Assembly (NCBI RefSeq): GCF_036850765.1
Contig: NC_089493.1
Coordinates: 219,987,744 to 220,051,743, forward strand
Source of the DNA: Saccopteryx bilineata
Taxonomy: Eukaryota > Chordata > Mammalia > Chiroptera > Emballonuridae
Length of the DNA stretch: 64,000 nt
Direction of reading: 5' to 3'
Part shown: positions 56,146-64,000 of the stretch, piece by piece
Position numbering within the stretch: position 1 is the stretch's first letter
How the letters are laid out: every line of letters begins with the position of its first letter
Notes under the pieces: generated by a model
Told to the model about the DNA's origin: nothing
Database searches by the model: none
The model's input: the letters and a program-made list of their open reading frames with translations, nothing else
Made by a program: the position numbers and the translations under genes

Positions 56146-57296
56146 TGACTTGTGTACAAAGCAGTCTGCCTGTAAGACAGATTCACAGAAAATGTTATTA
56201 GTATTCAGAAATAAGGAGTAGTATGATCTACAGAAACAATTGAAATATTTTGTAAAGATAAAAAAGATTGCATTATCAGATAGTTCACAGGTAAATTATT
56301 TCTGTTAGGGAAAAGGGCAATTGAGTTTGAATTGTTCAATTGATTTTCTAGACTGATTCAATTTTCTTTGGTTAGGTCTATGTGTCTGAAGCCTGAGAGA
56401 AAAATGTCATGTATTCCATAACAGCAGCCAGTCTATACAGCTTCTCCCAATTTGAGAAAGGCCAAAAATATTATTGCTTTTATTGTACAACAGTTCTCAT
56501 TATCCATAGTGAATGGAACCCAATGAATTTTTTCAATTAGTGAGCTTCTACTCCCATCAAGTACACACACTCAGAGAGATGTATGTTTTCTATAGGCAGT
56601 GAGTGGGTTTTCAGGTGGTTTTTAGTCATTCATTTATTAAAATTAATAATTGCTATAACATTAATATAGACCAAATGGGAAGAGCATTTATAAAATCATT
56701 TTCAACAAATGATTTCCACTTTTGTAAGAGAACTCTGGCAACTATGTCTCTAACCTCACTTATAATAACATGAAAACTATCACCATTCTGTCAGCACCAG
56801 TACATTTCATTTCAATATCTATGGAGTCTACTTTCATTGCTTTCTTTACTGTTTACATTACATATTATTTATATGAAAACATTTGAGAGCACACTGTTTC
56901 TGTTACAAACCTAATTTTAGGGAAAAAAGGAAGAATATGAATTTTAAATAATTTTAGTTAAACTATCTTGATAGCACTAGTGGTACTTTTTTGAGGTTTT
57001 TTATGGCAACCAGATTTTCTAAGGTTATAGAAAGGATCCTTACTACTGCCAACATCAAAATCATCAAAAGACTTCTATCATGCCCTATAGGATGCTCTTA
57101 CATGGAGCTATTTAAATGGTATATCGCCTTGAGGTTTCTATGCAATACCAGAGTTTCAATTATCTTCTCATATTTTATTATACTCATTCTGTGCCATTTT
57201 TTTCAGAACACTCAATGGTAAATGTTTTTAAGCTGGTGAAAGGTACACATACCCCTCTAAGAATTATTAAAGTTATTTTTTTTAATTCTATACAAA
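56146..57296. other. AT-rich intergenic DNA, nothing recognised
   Basis: No gene or named repeat seen. Confidence 0.45.
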
Positions 57297-57646
57297 GATT
57301 ATTTATTTATTTATTTATTTATTTTGTGGCAGAGACAAGGAGAGTCAGAGAGAGGGACAGATAGGGACAGACAGACAGGAAGGGAGAGAGATGAGAAACA
57401 TCAATTCTTCATTGCGGTTCCTTAGTTGTTCACTGATTGATTTCTCATATGTGCCTTGTCTGGGGGGCTACAGCAGACCCAGTGACCCTTAGCTTGAGCC
57501 AGCAACCTTGGGCTCAAGCTGGTGAGCCTTGCTCAAACTAGATGAACCCACGCTTAAGCTGGCAACCTTGGGGTCTTGAACCTGGGTCCTCCACATCCCA
57601 TTCCGATGTTCTATGCACTGCACCACTGCCTGGTCCCTGGTCAGGT
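57297..57646 (-). mobile_element. tRNA-derived SINE (GCCTGACCAGG type), minus strand
   Basis: (ATTT)n left end; the right end reads CACTGCCTGGTCCCTGGTCAGG, with a small duplication in the head. The body is complete. Confidence 0.92.
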
Positions 57647-58299
57647 CAAACATCTTAATTTTAATGACATAATTAAATAAAAAAAGTGTTGAAATGTTTA
57701 AGGTCAAAGAATTATATTTTAAATTAGCCTACATAGCCACAATAGAGTCTGTATAAATTTATGCATCATAGAACATAAATACTCTCAGATTAAAAATGTC
57801 CCCATGGTGCTTATATTTGAAAGTATAAGAATTAAATATGCCTTCCTCATCTCTGGTGGTACAAAACTCTACTACATAGAATTTTTATGTCTTAATTGCA
57901 CTTTTGTATTTTTTATGTAAAATACTAATATGTCACTAAAATTTTTATTTTTCTGTGTCATAGCATAAGATACAATAAAAAATAGCCTTGGTCCAGTGTA
58001 ATTTATTCCACAATTGCCTCCAAATTCTGTTGAATATAACATCCCTACCTTTCTTTCTTATGGACTATTAGAGTACTTATTTCTTTATTATCTTTTTCTT
58101 CTGAATTTCAACTACTTCTTTATCTTCTTTGAACTATATTGCCATATTTTATAACATACTGAACTGATATTACATTTTTATAATTCACAGTTTTCTAAGT
58201 TTGAAGCTGATGCATCAAGAACAGTTGTCTTATTAGATCTGATTCAATTAATTAGATGCAGGTAAATATTATTTAAAATATAACAAATTAAAAATCCAG
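57647..58299. other. AT-rich intergenic DNA, nothing recognised
   Basis: No gene or named repeat seen. Confidence 0.45.
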
Positions 58300-58545
58300 G
58301 TTCTGGTGTTAGATTTCCTGGATTTAACATTTCCTAGCTGTCTGTCAGTGGGCAAGTTAATTAAGCTATACATGACTCAATTTTGTAATCTATGGAGTGG
58401 GGATACTAATAGTATCATGCCATTGGGTTGGTGGGAGGACTAAGGGGGTAATCCACATAACACTTAAAATAAAATCTGGCACAAAATAAGTACACATTAA
58501 CATTAGATATTTGAAGGCTTTCGTTACTATAATCATAATTATTAT
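58300..58545 (+). repeat. MIR relic, plus strand
   Basis: CCTAGCTGTCTGTCAGTGGGC, GGGGATACTAATAGTATCATG, AATCTGGCACAAAATAAGTAC and a following ATTATTATTA fit the MIR order well. Confidence 0.8.
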
Positions 58546-60367
58546 TATTACATAATAACTTATAATTATTATATATTTTCATTTAATTTGAAAGACATCT
58601 TAAAAATTTTACCAAACCCTGAGGATATAAAGATGAATAATGTATAGTCACTTTTGTAGAAAAGTAAGGAACCAGAGAGAATAATATGTGATAGGCAAAA
58701 AAGAGGATAAGAAAAATGCACAAAAGCATTTGAAAATATTCATAAATATTTAATTTTATGAATTCAGTTAAGTCTATGGATACCAAATTTATATGATTAC
58801 AGCAATAAATAAAATTTGAACTCTGGCTCAAATTAAAATGAATTTCACATTTTTAAATTTACTATCATTTTCAGTTTAAAATTTTAACTCATCCACTTTT
58901 TTTACATTTTCTTTGGGGGGGGGGCTTTTCCTATTGTCATTTTGTTCTGAGTTTAGAGCTTATATTTACGAACATGGGTCTTATTAATTTCCTAAATTAG
59001 TTAATATTTATTTTATGTATATCCACATTGAGATGAGACAATGTACTATACTTAAAATTTTAAGTATCTTTGTTGGACTTGAAGGGGTTATAATTTTTCA
59101 ACAGAAAATGATTTTTTATTAAATTCATACTTTCCAAGTTATTTTAAATATAATAGTTAATATATATCCAATTGAAAAGAAACTTTATTTTTCATATCTC
59201 ATCACTATTTAATATTGTGTTATACTGCTATTTCTTTATTTGTGCATTTATTGTTTTTCTCAATAAAACATGTTTCATGAATACAGACACTCCTTTGGAT
59301 ATTTCAGTACTCTATAAAACTGTACATTGCACATAGGGTATGGATATGTGGGTGCACATTATGTAGCATTTCCCAAACTGAATTGATCTTGGATTATTTT
59401 CACTATGGCTCTTTGCACAGAACTAGTATTCCTTGGAATACACTTTGGGAGACACTGCTAAATAGTTTCAGTTTAGTTTTCCAGGTCTACCTTGTATCTT
59501 TTTCCTCACACAATTGGCCCCAGATGATGATTTGTACAGATTGTGTTGATAGCCTCCCTTTCCTTTCCCTGTGCTTCTGGTTGGACTCAGACAATCAAAA
59601 GTAATAGCAAAAGAAAGGAGAAAAATGGATGTATGGAGACATGCATCTCTACTGGAGGCCTCAGTTGCCATAAAGCGACCCTCACCATAAAGCTTTCCTC
59701 TCTGTAACCTCCTCCATGTTGTTGAATCAAATAACTTTGGTGGAGGCCTCTCAGGTCCTCAGCCCCTCCTTTTTCAAGCCCCAAGTTACTGCACTATCAT
59801 TTGTTGGTTTTCTAAATTCGGCCCATGGTGTCTTAAGAAGTCTCTTTGGCCAGCTCACTTCAATTGCTTAGTGTGAGCATACCATCCGATTCTTGTCAAG
59901 GTTTTAACTATTCCATGCTGAGCTCTAGTCCCACCATCTCTTTAGTCCTATAATTAGATAGATATTTAGGTAAGGTCTGTCTCGAGATATATTCTCTTAT
60001 TAATATACTAAGTAGAGGTTTTAGAGTTGCATGACTGGGCAACATGAACTCAGAGTACCCATGCATAAAATGTTATGTGTGTCACAAACACATATGTGAT
60101 TTCTGCAGAGAACATCCGTATAGTTTGATAAATTCTCAGAAACAAACAGGAGTTTAATCATGCTCCTGTGATTACAGTCTCTGCTATTTGACATTTTTCT
60201 TTTCACTGAAAATTAAAGACATGTATTAGTAAAAGCATGCTCTTCCTAAACCAAAAGAGTTTTTTCTTTCTTTTATTTAGTAATACATCTCACTAGGCTT
60301 TTATTAGTTGCATAAATTTAGTTCTTTCTGGAGAAATTAATTTCATTTTAATTTACATACCCTAACA
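58546..60367. other. AT-rich intergenic DNA, possible hAT relic
   Basis: 59364-59458 has weak inverted ends (CATTTCCCAAACTG against CAGTGTCTCCCAAAG) and could be a Charlie-type fragment. A G-run is at 58915-58923. No gene is seen. Confidence 0.4.
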
Positions 60368-60480
60368 CTCATTAAACAAATATGTATTGATTTCTTATGT
60401 ATTTTATTAGGTTCTAGAGACACAGGAGTGAACAGAATTAATATGATTCTCACTTTCATAAATTTTTATCTAAATTACTT
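60368..60480 (+). repeat. Old L2-type repeat fragment
   Basis: CACTCATTAAACAAATATG, TTAGGTTCTAGAGACACAGG and AGTGAACAGAATTAATATG recall the same old repeat as 55770-55900. Confidence 0.5.
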
Positions 60481-60650
60481 TTTTTTATATAGATATATCC
60501 AGAAGATATATTCTAGAAAAATTCCACATTTTATAATATAGCATATTTGACCTAATTTACTGACATTAATTGTTTATATTCATCTTTGCCAGCTAATCTA
60601 TAATTGTCTTGACACCAGGAAGTCTATATTATACACTGTGGAACTTCAAG

Positions 60651-61455
60651 AATATTTGACATTGCGTCTGATAAGGGGTTAATAACCAAAATTTATAAAG
60701 AACTTGTAAAACTTAATACCAGGAAGACAAACAATCCAATCAAAAACTGGGAAAAAGAAATGAATAGACACTACTCCAAAGAGGACACACAAGTGGCCAA
60801 TAGGCATATGAAAAAATGTTCAACATCACTAATGATTAGAGAAATGCAAATTAAAACCACAATGAGATTATCACCTCACACCAGTCAGAATGGCGCTCAT
60901 CAATAAAACAACACAGAATAAGTGCTGGCAAGGATGTGGAGAAAAGGGAACCCTCCTGCACTGCTGGTGGGAATGCAGACTGGTGCAGCCTCTGTGGAAA
61001 ACAGTATGGAGATTCCTCAAAAAGTTAAAAATCGAACAGCCTTTTGACCCAGCTATACCACTGTTAGGAATATACCCCAAGAACACCATAGCACTGTCTG
61101 AAGGAAGGAATGCACCCCCATGTTTATGGCGGCATTGTTCACAATAGCAAAGATCTGGAATCAGCCCAAGTGTCCATCAGAGGATGAGTGGATTAAAAAT
61201 CTTTGGTATATATATACTATGGAATACTACTCAGCCATAAGAAATGATGACATAGGATCTTTTACAACAACATGGATGGGCCTTGATAACATTATACTGA
61301 GCGAAAGAAGTAAATCAGAAAAAACTAAGAACTATATGATTCCATACATAGGTAGGACATAAAGATGAGACTCAGAGACATGGACAACAGTGTTGGGGTT
61401 ACAGGGTGGGGGGAGGAGAGGGAGGGGGTTGGGGGAGGGGAGGGGCACAAAGATC
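60651..61455 (+). mobile_element. 5'-truncated L1, plus strand
   Basis: Starts within ORF2 at AATATTTGACATTGCGTCTG, homologous to about position 855 of the left L1, and runs to the G-rich 3' UTR (GGGGGAGGGGAGGGGCACAAAG). The ORF2 C-terminus is visible in 60890-61147 ([17 protein letters not shown]) and 61120-61362 ([10 protein letters not shown]), with a frame change between them. The usual last part of the 3' UTR and the A-tail are missing, so the element ends abruptly. Confidence 0.9.
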
Positions 61456-62700
61456 ATGACTTTTCAGCATTTGCCATATTCCCACTTTAATCTATAGACA
61501 GACAGCAAATATTGACTTATGGTGTTTCCACTATAAAGACTGCTATCCTAGGGACAAATGCTGATGAACCATTTCAGCAGTTCCTCCTTCTTCAAAGACT
61601 TCTATGTCAACGTTTCATGTTTCATAGGACATATTCAAGCTCACTCCATGCTCCCTGGAGCTTTATCACAAGGGAATGCCCTTTTTTTTCTCTTTTCTTT
61701 CTTTTTTTTTTTTGTTGTATTTTTTCTTTTATTTATTTATTTATTTTGTATTTTTCTGAAGATGGAAATGGGGAGGCAGTCAGACAGACTCCCGCATGCA
61801 TCTGACAGGGATCTGCCTGGCATGCCTACCGGGAAAAGGGGAATGCTCTGCCCATCTGGGGTGTTGCTCTGTTGCAACCAGAGCCATTCTAGCGCCTGAG
61901 GCAGAGGTCATGGGGCCATCCTTAGTGCCCGGGGTGGCTTTGCTCTGGTGGAGCCTTGGCTGTGGGAGGGGAAGAGAGAGACAGAGAGGAAGGAGAGGGG
62001 GAGGGGTAGAGAAGTAGATGGGCGCTTCTTCTGTGTACTCTGACTGGGAATCGAACCCGGGAATCCTGCACACCAGGCCAGTGCTCTACCACTGAGCCAA
62101 CTGGCCAGGGCATAGGAATGCCCTTGTTGATCAAGCTACCCAAAAGAAAATTATAGGGAGCAACCATGACAGACCGAGCAAGTCAGTCTCATACTATTCA
62201 TCACCAGAACGCTGCAGCCCGGTGTAAACAGTTTCAACTTTCCCGGGAAGCAGCACGGCAGATTGGGAAATCCTGTCCAAGGGGTCCTATACTGCCCCTT
62301 CATTTGGAGTTAACCCTCAAGGACCCCTACCAGGACAACTTTGGCAGATGGATGTTACTCATATACCTTCATTTGGCAAACAGTCGTATGTCCACATTAC
62401 AGTAGATACATATTCCAGATCTATAGTAACCTCTGTCAGAACAGGAGAGGCTGCTAAGCATGTTATAGCTCATTGTCTGTATGCATTGTTCTATTATTGG
62501 ATTTCCTAAACTGGCTAAACTGAAAATACTCCTGCATATGGATCAAAAGCATTTACTGTATTTTGTCATGCTTACAATCTTTAAAGTTAAGGTATTATTA
62601 AAGTGTACTCAGCAAACATTTTAAGGTCAATTTAAAAAAAATTTTTAAAGGGGGTAGTCATATCCTGGAACTCCTACGGGTCTACCATATCATGCTTTTT
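61456..62700 (+). pseudogene. pol: Class II (betaretrovirus-like) RNase H-integrase relic
   Basis: Directly after the L1 the plus strand reads an RNase H end, with DR/DSK-like text near 61495 and a FIGHIQAHS motif at about 61620, interrupted by a SINE. After it come TMTDRASQSHTIHHQNAAA and LSREAARQIGKSCPR, the zinc-binding start of a betaretroviral integrase. Core fragments follow (TYSRSIVTSVRTGEAAKH in another frame near 62400-62460). Several frame changes and stops kill it. It continues directly into gammaretrovirus-like sequence. Confidence 0.75.
61684..62114 (-). mobile_element. Rhin-1-type SINE, minus strand, inside the pol relic
   Basis: A T-rich tail lies at the left, and the right end reverse complement is GCCCTGGCCAGTTGGCTC. 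The 11-bp duplication ggaatgccctt is at 61673-61683 and 62115-62125. Removing it rejoins the RNase H-integrase reading. Confidence 0.94.
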
Positions 62701-62861
62701 ACTTAAAAAAAAATTTACATTTCTTTTGAATGCTGATGAAGAGGAGACACCAAATCTTTTTTGCTTGCAAACTACTACCTTCTTTATTAGATCCAGCTAA
62801 TAACACTGTTTTATCTTTTTCCAAATAGCTCCAGATATATGGAAAAGATTTATATAGGTGG
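62701..62861 (+). other. Junction region between class II pol and gamma-like sequence
   Basis: A short AT-rich stretch with TTACATTTCTTTTGAATGCTG that may be the end of the class II integrase. No decisive motif. Confidence 0.4.
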
Positions 62862-63480
62862 ATGGGGATCCTCAAACCCCTCAGTGAGATCTTCTGAGCA
62901 TGGCTTTTAAGATACCTAGAGGCAGAAAAAGCCCAATAGAGATCAGGGGAACTACCAGCTTTTAGGATACACCCTTAAAGGCTCCAACCCCCCAAAGAAG
63001 TCTCATAGGATGCCATCTGGGTCCTGCTTCAATAGTGGAAAGGAAGGTCATTGAGCTAAAGCCTGCCAGACTTACATGCCTCTGCTGTGAGGAAACAGGG
63101 ACACTGGAAGGTAGACTTCTCCCTTGCTCCTTTAAGGGAGGGTTCAGTCTCTTCCAGCCCTGCTCCAGCCACCTATGACCTAACCTTGCCCAGAATGCTG
63201 GGGTTTACCACTAAAGGCTGAAGGTGCCCAGGGTCGTCAGCCCCATCTATGACACTGTGGACGAGCCTAGGGCATTTCTTCCAAGAAACAGGTAAACTGA
63301 TCTCATTTGCACAAGGACCACTTAACTATGTTTTACCTGAATAGTCAGGTTTTTTATTCTTCCCTCAAAGATCTCTGTTGTGGGTGTTTATAGTCCTATT
63401 TTCTGCTGCTTTGCTTAATATATAGTGTTTCCTTTATCCCTCCTACCTCAATGCCTCACTCATATTTCAGGCTGGGACCT
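62862..63480 (+). pseudogene. gag-pro: Gammaretrovirus-like nucleocapsid-protease relic (second copy)
   Basis: Collinear, in inverse orientation, with 24102-24740: AGTGAGATCTTCTGAGCATGG, AAGGTCATTGAGCTAAAGCC, GAGGGTTCAGTCTCTTCCAG, CTTGCCCAGAATGCTGG, CTCATTTGCACAAGG. A zinc-knuckle remnant (KQGHWKVDFSLAP) and a GKLISF protease start can be read, with stops. It is a different, separately decayed copy of the same rearranged block. Confidence 0.78.
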
Positions 63481-64000
63481 ACTCCTAATTTAGAGCTCTC
63501 TCCCCCTTTTGCCAACTTCTATTATGAATCTACCTTTGCCACCCAGCTTAGTGTATCCCAAGGTTCTCTTTACCAGGCCACAGTCGCAGAGCTCCAGGGA
63601 AGAGCAACCTGGTCTCATCTCTCCAGGCAGAGGAGAACAGAAGCTCCATATCCACGCATGCTGCAAATGGCTTTTCCAGTCTACCTGAATCATTACCAGC
63701 TAGAAGCAGCGGTCATTGTGACTTGGACATGAGCTGCAAAGTATAGAATGGTGACAACAATTCCAGTGTCATGAGGACTTTTCCTGGATGTGGACATTTC
63801 TGGACCCCTGCTCCTTGGGACAGCTCCTAACAGACTGAACTGTGGTTGGGTTGCATTTTTCAGGGATTTGGCATGGTGATGGGGCGAACTTGGACTTGGT
63901 GAACATGTTAAGGACACTACTCTTTTATGGATTCTTGCTGTATTGGCCAAGAGTTTGCTTAAGGGCTTTTAATAACTGTAAAAAAAAATAGAAGACTGGA
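63481..64000 (+). pseudogene. Continuing retroviral relic, unassigned, cut by window end
   Basis: The frame 63451-63732 includes QATVAELQG, then a TWSHLSRQRR-like phrase faintly resembling a gammaretroviral integrase end. Beyond it no motif is clear. No LTR is seen before the window ends. Confidence 0.4.

Overview
The window is mammalian nuclear DNA without a functional host gene: an AT-rich intergenic stretch built from layers of transposable elements. The organism is most likely a bat of the horseshoe-bat group. The main evidence is many copies of a tRNA-derived SINE that starts GGCCCTGGCCGGTTGGCTC and ends with an A-tail, which I recognise as the Rhin-1 type, next to a second tRNA-derived SINE family (GCCTGACCAGGCGGTGGCG type). 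Two short hAT elements with perfect 8-bp target duplications fit the unusual DNA-transposon activity known in bats. The species call is inference from repeat families.

Layout. 1-6393: a nearly full-length L1 on the minus strand with GC-rich 5' UTR, broken ORF1 and broken ORF2. 6394-16679: AT-rich DNA with SINEs, an 8-bp-TSD hAT element, a TA-flanked mariner/Tigger-like element, L2 and MIR relics. 16680-27645: one old gammaretrovirus-like (ERV-F-like) provirus on the minus strand, bounded by a perfect 5-bp duplication (ggtcc). It is opened by a much younger class III (ERV-L/ERV-S-like) provirus at 17347-23375. The two 525-bp LTRs of the younger element differ at about 13 positions by eye, and its gag, pro, RT, RNase H and integrase are almost open. 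27646-34494: L2 and L1 relics, SINEs, a solo class II LTR (30052-30477, 6-bp TSD) and a short class II provirus (31663-34488, 6-bp TSD, Lys-type primer site) that carries a gag piece related to the class III element. 34495-60650: AT-rich DNA with old L1, MER5, MIR and L2 relics, SINEs, a processed pseudogene of POLR2F, a second hAT element and a tiny polyadenylated insertion. 60651-64000: a 5'-truncated L1 beside a mosaic retroviral relic (class II RNase H/integrase followed by gammaretrovirus-like nucleocapsid/protease) that runs off the window.

Nothing here acts as a host pathway. The functional logic is retroviral and retrotransposon: paired LTRs with TATA and AATAAA signals, primer sites, polypurine tracts, and gag-pro-pol order (scrambled in the old gamma element). 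The most interesting item is the young class III provirus. Its reading frame begins in the LTR and runs through the leader into Gag, and it includes hydrophobic segments that suggest membrane targeting of Gag. The gamma RT-to-nucleocapsid junction seen twice and the class II/class III mosaic are the other leads.
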